From: Actinomycetota bacterium | GTDB lineage: Bacteria; Actinomycetota; Thermoleophilia; Gaiellales; Gaiellaceae | Assembly: GCA_004366385.1 (NCBI GenBank) | Contig: SIRU01000019.1 | Span: forward strand, 1 to 64,000 | Reading direction: 5' to 3' | Length of the DNA stretch: 64,000 bases | Part shown: positions 1 through 8,754 of the stretch, piece by piece | Position numbering within the stretch: position 1 is the first letter of the stretch | Layout of the letters: every line of letters begins with the position of its first letter | The notes under the pieces: model-generated | Seen by the model: only the letters and a program-made list of their open reading frames with translations | What the model was told of the DNA's origin: nothing | Database searches by the model: none | Position numbers and translations under genes: made by a program

Positions 1-93
1 GCGGCCGGGCAGCCCCCATGCGGGGTCGACGTCGCCGATCCAGAGGCCGAGGGCGACGAGCCCGACGATCGCGACCGGGATGTAACGCGCCAT
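1..93 (-). CDS. Hypothetical membrane protein, N-terminal part only (truncated by window edge)
   Basis: Reverse-strand reading MARYIPVAIVGLVALGLWIGDVDPAWGLPGR; TAGGGT box 8 nt upstream of ATG. Confidence 0.45.
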   Translation of the reverse strand, partial: MARYIPVAIVGLVALGLWIGDVDPAWGLPGR

Positions 94-101
94 CGAGGAC
101 G

Positions 102-118
102 ACCCTAGCTCCTAGAGT
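102..118. promoter_or_regulatory. Back-to-back -10-like boxes: TAGGGT (-, 107-102) and TAGAGT (+, 113-118)
   Basis: Each lies 8 nt before the start codon of its gene (93- and 127+). Confidence 0.5.
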
Positions 119-126
119 TTGCGCTC

Positions 127-1752
127 GTGGCGATCGAGAAGCTCCTCGTGGCGAACCGCGGCGAGATCGCGCTTCGTGTCTTCCGCACGTGCCGCGAGCG
201 CGGGATCGGGACGGTGGCGGTCGTCGCCCCCGACGACGCGGGCTCGCTGCACGCGCGCTCGGCGGACGAGGTGGTGGAGATCGCGAGCTACCTCCACTCG
301 GAGGAGCACATCCGCGCGGCGGCGGCGGTGGGCGCGGACGCGATCCATCCCGGGTACGGGTTCCTTGCCGAGAACGCGGCGTTCGCGGCGGCGGTGGAGG
401 CGGCCGGGCTCACGTGGGTCGGGCCGCCGGCGGCGGCGCTGCGGGCGGGCGGCGACAAGCTCGAGGCGAAGCGGATCGCGCGCGAGGCCGGTGTCCCGAC
501 GCTGCCGGAGGGCTCGGCGGACGAGATCGGCTTCCCGCTCGTCGTCAAGGCGGCCGCGGGAGGCGGCGGGCGGGGGATGCGGGTCGTGCGGGCCCGCGAG
601 GATCTGGAGGACGCGCTCGCGGCGGCTGAGCGCGAGGCGGCAGGGGCGTTCGGCGACGGGACCGTCTACCTCGAGCGCTACCTGGAGCGCCCTCGGCACG
701 TGGAGGTGCAGCTGCTCGCGGACGCGCACGGGAACGTGGTCGCGCTCGGCGAGCGCGACTGCTCGGTGCAGCGGCGGCACCAGAAGGTGCTCGAGGAGGC
801 GCCGGCGCCGGGGCTGGCTCCGGGTGTGCAGGCGGCGCTGTGGGAGGCGGCCGTGGCGTTCGGGCGCGCCGTCGGGTACAGGAGCGCCGGGACGGTCGAG
901 TTCGTGCTCGAGGGCGACGCGTTCTTCTTCCTCGAGCTCAACGGCCGGATCCAGGTCGAACACCCGGTCACGGAGGCGGTCACGGGCCTCGACCTGGTCG
1001 CGGAGCAGCTGCGCGTGGCGGAGGGGGAAGCGCTTGTGGCTCTGAGCCACAAAGTGGACGGACACGCGATCGAGGCGCGGGTGTACGCCGAGGATCCGCA
1101 GACGTTCCTTCCGCAGACCGGAAGCCTCGAGCGGCTTCGGCTGCCCGCAGGGGCAGGTGCTCGCGTAGATGCGGGGGTCGAAGAGGGCGACGAGGTCGGG
1201 CTCGGCTACGACCCGATGATCGCGAAGGTCATCGCGCACGGTCGCTCGCGGGAGCACGCGCTCGAGCTCCTGGCCGCCGCGCTAGCCGAGACCGAGATCT
1301 CGGGCGTGGTGACGAACCTCCCCTTCCTGCGCTGGCTCGTCGGCCACCCGGTAGTGCGGGCGGGCGAGGCGACGACGGCGTTCCTCGTGGAGCATCCGCC
1401 GCTGTCGCCTCTCCCGCTCCGGCTCGCCGACGGGCCCTGGCGCCGTCCGTGGCGGTTGAACCTCCCGGCACCTGCTCCCGCGCCGCCGCCGGACGTCGAC
1501 GCCGAGGCCCGCGCGCACACAGCGACCCACGGCGGCAGCTCGACGGTGACCGCGCCGATGCCGGGGACGGTGCTGTCGGTGGCGGTCGAGCCGGGCGACG
1601 AGGTCGAGGCCCGCCGCGCGCTGGTCGTGCTCGAGGCGATGAAGATGGAGATCCCCGTGCACTCGCCGTTCGCGGGGACGGTGGCCGCGGTGCACGTCTC
1701 CGCAGGCGACCGCGTGGCCGGCGGCGCCCCGCTAGTCGAGCTCGAGAGCTGA
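127..1752 (+). CDS. accC: Acetyl/propionyl-CoA carboxylase alpha subunit: biotin carboxylase fused to biotinyl carrier domain
   Basis: LLVANRGEIALR N-terminus, ATP-grasp GGGGRGMR, C-terminal biotinylation motif EAMKMEI. Confidence 0.93.
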   Translation: MAIEKLLVANRGEIALRVFRTCRERGIGTVAVVAPDDAGSLHARSADEVVEIASYLHSEEHIRAAAAVGADAIHPGYGFLAENAAFAAAVEAAGLTWVGPPAAALRAGGDKLEAKRIAREAGVPTLPEGSADEIGFPLVVKAAAGGGGRGMRVVRAREDLEDALAAAEREAAGAFGDGTVYLERYLERPRHVEVQLLADAHGNVVALGERDCSVQRRHQKVLEEAPAPGLAPGVQAALWEAAVAFGRAVGYRSAGTVEFVLEGDAFFFLELNGRIQVEHPVTEAVTGLDLVAEQLRVAEGEALVALSHKVDGHAIEARVYAEDPQTFLPQTGSLERLRLPAGAGARVDAGVEEGDEVGLGYDPMIAKVIAHGRSREHALELLAAALAETEISGVVTNLPFLRWLVGHPVVRAGEATTAFLVEHPPLSPLPLRLADGPWRRPWRLNLPAPAPAPPPDVDAEARAHTATHGGSSTVTAPMPGTVLSVAVEPGDEVEARRALVVLEAMKMEIPVHSPFAGTVAAVHVSAGDRVAGGAPLVELES

Positions 1753-1766
1753 GCGCAAACATAAAA

Positions 1767-1785
1767 ACCGGTGTCAGACACCGGT
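1767..1785. repeat. 19-bp palindrome ACCGGTGTCAGACACCGGT
   Basis: Perfect inverted repeat with central A; 15 bp after accC stop. Confidence 0.93.
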
Positions 1786-1910
1786 CTTGTCAAGGGGCAG
1801 CTGTGCCAAGTCTGTGCCATTCGCTCCACAACCCCGTTCGCTCGAGATGCAGGCACTTCGGCGGCGCGACCAGTGCACGGACACGTCCGCCACGGACATG
1901 GTGTGCCACC

Positions 1911-1947
1911 CGCCGAGAACCGGTGTCTGACACCGGTGTTCTCGGCG
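1911..1947. repeat. Extended palindrome CGCCGAGAACCGGTGTCTGACACCGGTGTTCTCGGCG
   Basis: About 17-bp stem with 2-nt bulge on one arm. Confidence 0.93.
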
Positions 1948-1948
1948 A

Positions 1949-2530
1949 CTACGCGTCCGGCTCGGCGAGAGGCGGCTCGGGCGGCGGCTGCGACGCGGTC
2001 GCAACCCGGTACCGCCACCAAACGATCCCGCCCGCGAGCAGCGCGCCCACGATGCCCGTGAGCAGCGCCTGGTCGTCCCACTGCGGCTTTACCGTCATCA
2101 CGAACACGATCAGGAAGAGCAGGACGAGATCGAGCCTCGTCAGGAAGACCAGCCGGGCCATCCGCAGCGGGGCCTCCGGCGAGCCGGCGTCCATGAGCCC
2201 TCCGACCCGGCCGGACTCCGGGCCGAAGTAGAGCAGCCCCGCGAAGAACGTGACCGCGTAGAGGAGGAGCCCCATCACGATCCAGTCGTCGCCGAAGCGC
2301 CAGAAGCTCGACTCGACGACCAGGAGCACCCCGGTGAGGAACGCGAGCAGGGACGCCGGAACGAAGATGCGCGTCCCGATCCACTCGATGTCACGCCCGA
2401 GCGCGGCCATGCGCACGGGGTCGCGCGCGAGGGAGATGCGGTACGCGAAGAGCTGCAGCACGAGGTTGCCGCCCACCCAGATCACCGCCATGGCGACGTG
2501 GAGGAAGAGCAGGACCTGGTACCAGCTCAC
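1949..2530 (-). CDS. DUF2269-like integral membrane protein
   Basis: VSWYQVLLFLHVAMAVIWVGGNLVLQL...; GTG start at 2530 preferred over the upstream ATG of the long ORF. Confidence 0.7.
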   Translation of the reverse strand: MSWYQVLLFLHVAMAVIWVGGNLVLQLFAYRISLARDPVRMAALGRDIEWIGTRIFVPASLLAFLTGVLLVVESSFWRFGDDWIVMGLLLYAVTFFAGLLYFGPESGRVGGLMDAGSPEAPLRMARLVFLTRLDLVLLFLIVFVMTVKPQWDDQALLTGIVGALLAGGIVWWRYRVATASQPPPEPPLAEPDA

Positions 2531-2541
2531 GGCGACGGAGG

Positions 2542-2904
2542 CTACTCGCCCGAGATCCTGCTCATCAGCGCGCCGACGACCACGTTCACGAGCCAGATCA
2601 CGATCGTCGCGCCCACGTACGTCCAGAATCCGTCGATCGAGAAGTCCGGCGCGATCCACTCCGCGAGTGCGAGCATGAGGACGTTGATCGCGAAGTACGC
2701 GAGCCCGAAGGTGAAGATGATGAGCGGCAGCGTCAGGATCGCCAGGATCGGCTTGATGATCAGGTTGCCGACCATGAGCACCGCAGCGCCGAGGAGCAGC
2801 GGCCCCCACTCGCGGATCGTGACGCTGTCGAACAGCCAGTCGACGACGATCAGCGCGAGGACGTTGATCCCGTAGACGACGGCGATGCGGACGAGCAAGG
2901 GCAC
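2542..2904 (-). CDS. Phage-holin-family-4-like (mycobacterial 4 TMS) membrane protein
   Basis: MPLLVRIAVVYGINVLALIVVDWLFDSVTI, four TM segments; TAGGCT 7 nt upstream of GTG. Confidence 0.75.
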   Translation of the reverse strand: MPLLVRIAVVYGINVLALIVVDWLFDSVTIREWGPLLLGAAVLMVGNLIIKPILAILTLPLIIFTFGLAYFAINVLMLALAEWIAPDFSIDGFWTYVGATIVIWLVNVVVGALMSRISGE

Positions 2905-2941
2905 CGCTGCGAGCCTAACGGGGTATCGGCCTGGTTTCCAG

Positions 2942-3247
2942 CTAGAACAGCTTCTGGAGCTTCATCGCCGCGCCCATGTCGCCCTTGATCTTCAGCTTCC
3001 CGGTCATGTACGCGGTGGTCGCGTTCTGCTCGCCGGCGACGATCTTCTCGAACGTCTCCTCGCTCGAGGAGAACGTGCAGTCGGCGTCGCCCGCGCCCTC
3101 GCTGACGTCGATCTTCCCGTCGGCGATGGCGACCGTCCACGTGCCGGCGCCGTCGATGTCGAAGACGTAGGTGTTGCTCATCCCCTCGATCCGGTCGGCG
3201 CTCACGCGCTCCGGAAGGCCCTGGAAGAACTCCTGCACGCTGGACAT
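2942..3247 (-). CDS. SCP2 sterol-binding domain protein
   Basis: TYVFDIDGAGTWTVAIADGKIDVSEG...TAYMTGKLKIKGDMGAAMKLQKLF; GAGGAGGG ribosome site upstream of ATG. Confidence 0.82.
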   Translation of the reverse strand: MSSVQEFFQGLPERVSADRIEGMSNTYVFDIDGAGTWTVAIADGKIDVSEGAGDADCTFSSSEETFEKIVAGEQNATTAYMTGKLKIKGDMGAAMKLQKLF

Positions 3248-3314
3248 CGGCTCGACTCTCCCTCCTCGGTTGCGGACCGGCCGGAGCCTACCGCGCCGAT
3301 AGCATCCTCGCGGC

Positions 3315-4448
3315 GTGGACCTCGACCTCACCCCCGAGCAGGAGCTGATCCGCGACACCGTCCGCTCCTTCGCGCGCGAGAAGGTCGCACCGGTCGCGGC
3401 GGAGCTCGACCTCGAGTCGCGGTTCCCGTACGAGCTCGTCGAGGAGCTCGCCGGGCTCGGGCTCATGGGGCTCCCGATCCCGGAGGAGTACGGCGGCGCC
3501 GACGGCGACACCGTCTCCTACGCGATCGCGATCGAGGAACTGACGCGCGTGGACTCGTCGGTGGCGATCACGGTCGCCGCGCACACCTCGCTCGGGACGA
3601 TGCCGATCCTCCTCTACGGGACGGACGAGCAGAAGGAGCGCTGGCTGCCCGACCTCGCGTCCGGCCGGCGCCTCGCAGCGTTCGGGCTGACGGAGCCGGG
3701 CGCCGGCTCGGACGCCGGGAACACGCGCACGACCGCCGAGCTCCGCGACGGCGAGTGGGTGGTCAACGGCTCCAAGCTCTACATCACGAACGCGGGCACG
3801 GACATCACCTGGGGCGTCACGATCACGGCGCGCACGGGCGAGGACGAGATCTCGAACATCGTGGTCGAGAACGGGACGCCCGGGTACGCGATCTCGGCGC
3901 CGATGAAGAAGCTCGGCTGGCGCGCGTCGGACACGCGCGAGCTCTCGTTCGAGGACTGCAGCGTGCCGGAGGGGAACCTGCTCGGGCCGCGCGGCGAGGG
4001 CTTCCGCCAGTTCCTCGAGATCCTCGACGGCGGGCGCATCTCGGTGGCGGCGATGGGCGTCGGCCTCGCCCAAGGTGCCTACGACCTCGCGTACGCGTAC
4101 GCGCAGGAGCGCGAGCAGTTCGGGAAGCCGATCTCGAAGTTCCAGGCGGTGCAGTTCTCACTCGCGGACATGGCGACCGAGATCGAGGCCGGCCGCGCGC
4201 TCGTTCTCCGGGCCGCCTGGCTCAAGGATCAAGGCCGCGAGTTCGCGCGCGAGGCGGCGATGGCCAAGCTCTACACCGGCGAGCTCTCGGCACGGGTCGC
4301 GGGCGCGGCGCTCCAGATCCACGGCGGCTTCGGGTACATGGAGGAGGCTGCGATCTCGCGCCTCTACCGCGACCAGAAGATCCTCGAGATCGGGGAGGGC
4401 ACCAATGAGGTGCAGCGCATGGTCATCGCTCGCCATCTCGGTCTGTAG
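3315..4448 (+). CDS. Acyl-CoA dehydrogenase
   Basis: AFGLTEPGAGSDAG, GFGYMEE, QKILEIGEGTNEVQRMVIAR signatures. Confidence 0.95.
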   Translation: MDLDLTPEQELIRDTVRSFAREKVAPVAAELDLESRFPYELVEELAGLGLMGLPIPEEYGGADGDTVSYAIAIEELTRVDSSVAITVAAHTSLGTMPILLYGTDEQKERWLPDLASGRRLAAFGLTEPGAGSDAGNTRTTAELRDGEWVVNGSKLYITNAGTDITWGVTITARTGEDEISNIVVENGTPGYAISAPMKKLGWRASDTRELSFEDCSVPEGNLLGPRGEGFRQFLEILDGGRISVAAMGVGLAQGAYDLAYAYAQEREQFGKPISKFQAVQFSLADMATEIEAGRALVLRAAWLKDQGREFAREAAMAKLYTGELSARVAGAALQIHGGFGYMEEAAISRLYRDQKILEIGEGTNEVQRMVIARHLGL

Positions 4449-4929
4449 CGCGCTCCTCCTCGCCGCGCCAGCGAACGCGCACGTCGACGCCAGTCCGACG
4501 TTCGTCGAGGCCGGGGGCAACGACGCGGTGTCGCTCGTCGGGCACAACGACCGCGAGCTCGCGATGGATCAGTTCGTGGTCGTCGTTCCTGACGGATTCG
4601 TGATCACGGACGCGATCGGCACGGACGGATGGGACGCGTCGTTCGACGAGCGCGTCGCGACGTGGACCGGCGGGGAGCTCCCACCTGACGCGGACGCGAC
4701 GTTCAGCCTCGACCTGGCCGGCCCCGACGAGCCAGGGCCGGCGATCCTCGAGATCGAGCAGCGCTACCCGGACGACGCCGTCGTCCGTTCGCAGGTCGCG
4801 CTGACGGTCCTCCCGGCGGACGACGAGGAGAAGCAGACGACCTTGGTCATCGCGCTCGTGGGCCTGCTCCTCGCCGGCACGGGCGCCGCCGTCGCCGTCC
4901 GGCGCCGGCGCGCGGCGTCACGCCGCTGA
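4405..4929 (+). CDS. YcnI/DUF1775-like exported protein with C-terminal TM
   Basis: Signal peptide, HVDASPTFVEAGG, LLLAGTGAAVAVRRRR tail; start overlaps acyl-CoA dehydrogenase 3' end. Confidence 0.6.
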   Translation: MRCSAWSSLAISVCSALLLAAPANAHVDASPTFVEAGGNDAVSLVGHNDRELAMDQFVVVVPDGFVITDAIGTDGWDASFDERVATWTGGELPPDADATFSLDLAGPDEPGPAILEIEQRYPDDAVVRSQVALTVLPADDEEKQTTLVIALVGLLLAGTGAAVAVRRRRAASRR

Positions 4930-4978
4930 CGCTCACTTCAAGTGCGATAGCGGAGGCGGGTGCTACGGTCGCGCCTCA

Positions 4979-6310
4979 GTGATCTTCACGCAGTTCGTCG
5001 ACGACGCGCTCGGGTGCGCGTCGTACCTCGTGGGGGACGAGGGATCGGGCGAGGCCGTCGTCGTCGATCCCGCGTTCGCGATCGAGCAGTACCTCGAGGA
5101 GGCCGAGCGACGCGGCGTGCGGCCCGTGCGGGTGATCGAGACGCACACGCACGCCGACCACGTGTCCGGGCACGGGCGGCTCGCGCTCGAGCACGGGCTC
5201 CCGGTCTCGATCCATCCTGCTGCGGAGGCGGCGTATCCGAACGACCCCATGGAGGACGGAGCCGAGATCGAGGTGGGCGCGGTGGCGCTCCGGTGCATCC
5301 ACACGCCCGGCCACCGACCGGAGCACTGCTGTCTCGCGGTGATCGACCGCTCGCGCGGCGACGAGCCGTGGCTCGTGCTCACGGGCGACTCGCTGTTCGT
5401 GGGCGACGCGGCGCGGCCGGACCTCGCGGTGGCGGCGCATGAGGGCGCCGAGGGGCTCTTCCACTCGCTGCAGCGGCTGGTCGAGCTCGGCGACGGCGTG
5501 GAGGTGTACCCCGGCCACGTCGCCGGGTCGCTGTGCGGGAAGGCGATGAGCTCGAAAGCGTCGACCACGATCGGGTTCGAGCGCCGCTTCAACCCAGCGC
5601 TGGCGTTCTCCGACGTGAACGAGTTCATCCTCGCGTCCGCCGGGATCTCGGCGCCGCGGCCGCCGAACATGGAGCGGATCGTCGAGCTGAACCGCGGGCC
5701 GTTCGTGGGCGCTCCGGCCGAGCCGCGAGAGCTGGAAGCGCTGCCCGAGGGCGCGCAGGTGCTCGACGTGCGCCCGGTCGGGCCGTTCGCGGAGGGCCAC
5801 CACGAGGGCGCAGTCAACGTGCCGTGGACGGGGACGCGCTTCTCGACGAAGGCCGCGTTCGTGCTCGACCCCGAGCGGCCGGTGGTGGTCGCCGCGACCG
5901 ACGAGGGCGAGGCTCGCGCCGCGATCGGCGGGCTGCGCTCGGTCGGCTACCTCGGCCTGGCCGGCTGGGTGCTGGGCGGCGGCGGGGAGACGCTCCCGCT
6001 CGTCGCGCTCGAGGAGCTCGACGCGCTGCTCGAGTCCGGCGCCGAGCTGATCGACGTCCGCGAGAAGGACGAGCGCGACGCGGGCTACATCCCCGGCAGC
6101 GCGAACGTGCCGTACCGGCTGCTCGGCGAGGCCGACCTTCCGAACGACCGCCCGCTCGTGACGATCTGCGAGACGGGTCCGCGGGCCGCGATCGCGGCGA
6201 GCATCCTCTCCGCCCGCGGTTACGACGCGCGCGCGGTGGCGAACGGCGGCATCGACGACTGGGCCGCCGCCGGGAAACCGACGGTCGAGTTCCGCCGCTG
6301 CGGCGCCTGA
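4979..6310 (+). CDS. MBL-fold metallohydrolase with C-terminal rhodanese domains (persulfide dioxygenase-like)
   Basis: THTHADHVSGH metal motif; two rhodanese-like segments, second with CETG. Confidence 0.92.
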   Translation: MIFTQFVDDALGCASYLVGDEGSGEAVVVDPAFAIEQYLEEAERRGVRPVRVIETHTHADHVSGHGRLALEHGLPVSIHPAAEAAYPNDPMEDGAEIEVGAVALRCIHTPGHRPEHCCLAVIDRSRGDEPWLVLTGDSLFVGDAARPDLAVAAHEGAEGLFHSLQRLVELGDGVEVYPGHVAGSLCGKAMSSKASTTIGFERRFNPALAFSDVNEFILASAGISAPRPPNMERIVELNRGPFVGAPAEPRELEALPEGAQVLDVRPVGPFAEGHHEGAVNVPWTGTRFSTKAAFVLDPERPVVVAATDEGEARAAIGGLRSVGYLGLAGWVLGGGGETLPLVALEELDALLESGAELIDVREKDERDAGYIPGSANVPYRLLGEADLPNDRPLVTICETGPRAAIAASILSARGYDARAVANGGIDDWAAAGKPTVEFRRCGA

Positions 6311-6362
6311 CGCACCCTCCGCGACAACGCGGCAGCCGCACGAGGTGGTAGCTCGCCGAGAG

Positions 6363-6385
6363 ACGGTGTCAGACACCGTGTCTAG
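6363..6385. repeat. Palindrome ACGGTGTCAGACACCGT plus GTCTAG tail
   Basis: Same core as 1767, 1911 and 47306. Confidence 0.92.
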
Positions 6386-6557
6386 CGGCTGGCATCTGCA
6401 AACGCGCCCGAGCAGGCTCTTCTCGGGTCCGGTAGACAGCCGACGTCGACTTTCGAGGCCTTCTCCGGGACACGTCTCCAACGGACGGGCCTGCCCGACC
6501 TTGTGCACGGCCCGAACCGCCGGTTGCTCCACGGCGGCCGTGTCCGAAGCGGTCGCG

Positions 6558-7727
6558 TCAGGCAGGCGGGCCGAGGCGCTCGACCGGGTAGCCGGCGGCG
6601 CGGATCGCGGCGACCAGCTCCTCGCAGTGCGCGGGATCGCGCGTCGCGATCACGAGCTCGACCTCGGTCTGGAGCGCGGTCGTCGTCGTCCCCTCGCGGT
6701 GGTGCTCCACCGAGACGAGGTTTCCGCGCTCCCGCGCCACGAGGTCGAGCAGATCCCGGAGCTGGCCCGGCGAGTCCGGGATGAGCGTACGGAGCGCGAG
6801 GTAGCGGCCGGCCCGCGTCAGCCCCAGCCGCATCACCGAGATGAGCGTCGTCGCGTCGATGTTCCCGCCCGAGAGGACGATCGCGACCGGATCCTCTCCC
6901 CCGGCCCGCCCCGCCAGCAGCGCCGCAATCCCGACCGCGCCTGCCCCCTCGAGCAGCAGCTTCTTCCGCTCGAGCGCGAGCACGAGCGCGTCCGAGATCT
7001 CCTCGTCCGAGACCTCGACGACGTCGTCGAGCGTCCGCTCGAGGATCGAGCCCGCCAGCTCGCCGCGCGACTTCACCGAGATCCCGTCCGCGATCGTCAG
7101 CCCCGGCTTGCAGACGACCCCGACGACCCGCTGCCCCGGAAGCCGCTCCCGCAGCGCGAGCGAGATCCCCGCCGCGAGCCCGCCGCCGCCGACCGGGATC
7201 AGCACCGTCCGCGCCTCGGCCGCCTGCTCGGCGAGCTCGAGCCCGATCGTCCCCTGGCCGGCGATCACCCGCTCGTCCTCGAAAGCGTGGACGAAAGTCG
7301 CGCCCGTCGCCTCGACGTGCTCCTGCGCGGCCGCGACCGCCCCCTCGAACCCCGCCCCCGCCAGCTCCACGACGCCTCCGTACGCGCGCGTCGCCTCCAC
7401 CTTCGCCATCGGCGCGTCCTCGGGCATGAAGACCGTGGCCGCGATCCCGGCCTCGCGCGCGGCCCACGCGACCGCCTGCCCGTGGTTCCCCGCGCTCGCG
7501 GCGACGACGCCCGCCGCCCGCTCGGGCTCGCCCAGCGTCGAGATGGTGTTGAACGCGCCGCGGATCTTGAACGAGCCTGTGCGCTGGAGGTTCTCCGCCT
7601 TCAGCAGCACCGTGCGCCCGGAGAGCCGGGAGAACGTCTCGGTCGAGTAGAGCGGCGTCTCCCGCGCGACACCCGCAAGGCGCGACCGCGCGGCCTCGAT
7701 GTCAGCGGGCGTCGGCGTCATCTGCAC
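6558..7727 (-). CDS. ilvA: Threonine ammonia-lyase with C-terminal ACT-like region
   Basis: KAENLQRTGSFKIRGAFN PLP-lysine motif, GGGGLAAG. Confidence 0.92.
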   Translation of the reverse strand: MQMTPTPADIEAARSRLAGVARETPLYSTETFSRLSGRTVLLKAENLQRTGSFKIRGAFNTISTLGEPERAAGVVAASAGNHGQAVAWAAREAGIAATVFMPEDAPMAKVEATRAYGGVVELAGAGFEGAVAAAQEHVEATGATFVHAFEDERVIAGQGTIGLELAEQAAEARTVLIPVGGGGLAAGISLALRERLPGQRVVGVVCKPGLTIADGISVKSRGELAGSILERTLDDVVEVSDEEISDALVLALERKKLLLEGAGAVGIAALLAGRAGGEDPVAIVLSGGNIDATTLISVMRLGLTRAGRYLALRTLIPDSPGQLRDLLDLVARERGNLVSVEHHREGTTTTALQTEVELVIATRDPAHCEELVAAIRAAGYPVERLGPPA

Positions 7728-8685
7728 GTACCTTGAACACCTTCTCCATGATCTCGCGCACCGCCGTCAGCGGGTCGAGCTCACGCCGCTCGACCGCTTC
7801 GAGCAGCCGCCGCAGCTCCGGGTCGTCGGCCACCGCTGCCTCGAGATGGGACTTCGCGCGGCTCGACGCGACCGCGAACACCTCGCGCGCGAGGTTTCGG
7901 CGCCTGCGCTCCTCGAGCCGCCCGTCCGCCGCGAGGCCGGCGCGATGCTCCTCGAGCGCCGCCAGCAACTCGTCCACGTTCTCACCGCGCATCGCCTCCG
8001 TGAGGACGATCGGCGGCCGCTGCTCGGGCTCCGCGAGCCCCACGATCGACCGAACCTCGTTCAGCATCGTCTTCGCGGCCGGGTGATCCATCTTGTTCAC
8101 GGCGATCACGTCCGGGATCTCCATGATCCCGGCCTTCAGCGCCTGCACGGAGTCACCGGAGCCGGGCATGAGCACGAGGAGGACCGTGTCGGCGATCCCG
8201 GTCACCTCGACCTCGCTCTGCCCCGCTCCCACGGTCTCGACGAAGATCACGTCCTTCCCGGACGCGTCCAGCAGGAGCACGGCCTGGAGGGTCGTCTCGG
8301 CCAGCCCGCCGAGGTGGCCGCGCGTCCCCATCGAGCGGATGTAGACGCCGGGGTCGAGAAAGTGGTCGGAGAGCCGGATGCGGTCGCCGAGGAGCGCGCC
8401 GCGCGAGAACGGGCTCGACGGGTCGACCGAGACGACGCCGACGCTGCGCCCGCTCGCCCGGACGTGCTCGACGAGCGCGCCGATCAGCGAGGACTTGCCG
8501 ACGCCCGGCGGGCCGGTGACGCCGACGACGGCGGCGCGACCCGTCTCCGGATAGAGCTCGCGGACGAGCGGGTACGCGAGCGGGTCGCCGTTCTCGACGA
8601 GCGAGATCGCCCGCGCGAGCGCGCGCCTGTCTCCCTCGCGCACGCCGCCGGTCAACTGCTCGAGCGTCCACTCGCGCCTGGCCAC
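7702..8685 (-). CDS. meaB: Methylmalonyl-CoA mutase-associated GTPase
   Basis: GVTGPPGVGKSSLIGAL P-loop, VSVDPSSPFSRGALLGDRIR, NKMDH. Confidence 0.94.
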   Translation of the reverse strand: MARREWTLEQLTGGVREGDRRALARAISLVENGDPLAYPLVRELYPETGRAAVVGVTGPPGVGKSSLIGALVEHVRASGRSVGVVSVDPSSPFSRGALLGDRIRLSDHFLDPGVYIRSMGTRGHLGGLAETTLQAVLLLDASGKDVIFVETVGAGQSEVEVTGIADTVLLVLMPGSGDSVQALKAGIMEIPDVIAVNKMDHPAAKTMLNEVRSIVGLAEPEQRPPIVLTEAMRGENVDELLAALEEHRAGLAADGRLEERRRRNLAREVFAVASSRAKSHLEAAVADDPELRRLLEAVERRELDPLTAVREIMEKVFKVRADDADAR

Positions 8686-8689
8686 GTCG

Positions 8690-8725
8690 GCGCACTCTAG
8701 TCCGGGGGCGCACTCTAGTCCGGGG
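8690..8725. repeat. 18-bp perfect tandem duplication (GCGCACTCTAGTCCGGGG x2) upstream of meaB
   Basis: Copies at 8690-8707 and 8708-8725. Confidence 0.95.
8694..8699 (-). promoter_or_regulatory. -10-like TAGAGT, 8 nt upstream of meaB GTG; second copy at 8712-8717
   Basis: Lies within the 18-bp tandem duplication. Confidence 0.45.
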
Positions 8726-8754
8726 GCGCCAGGCCCTCCGGGCGAGACGAGGCC

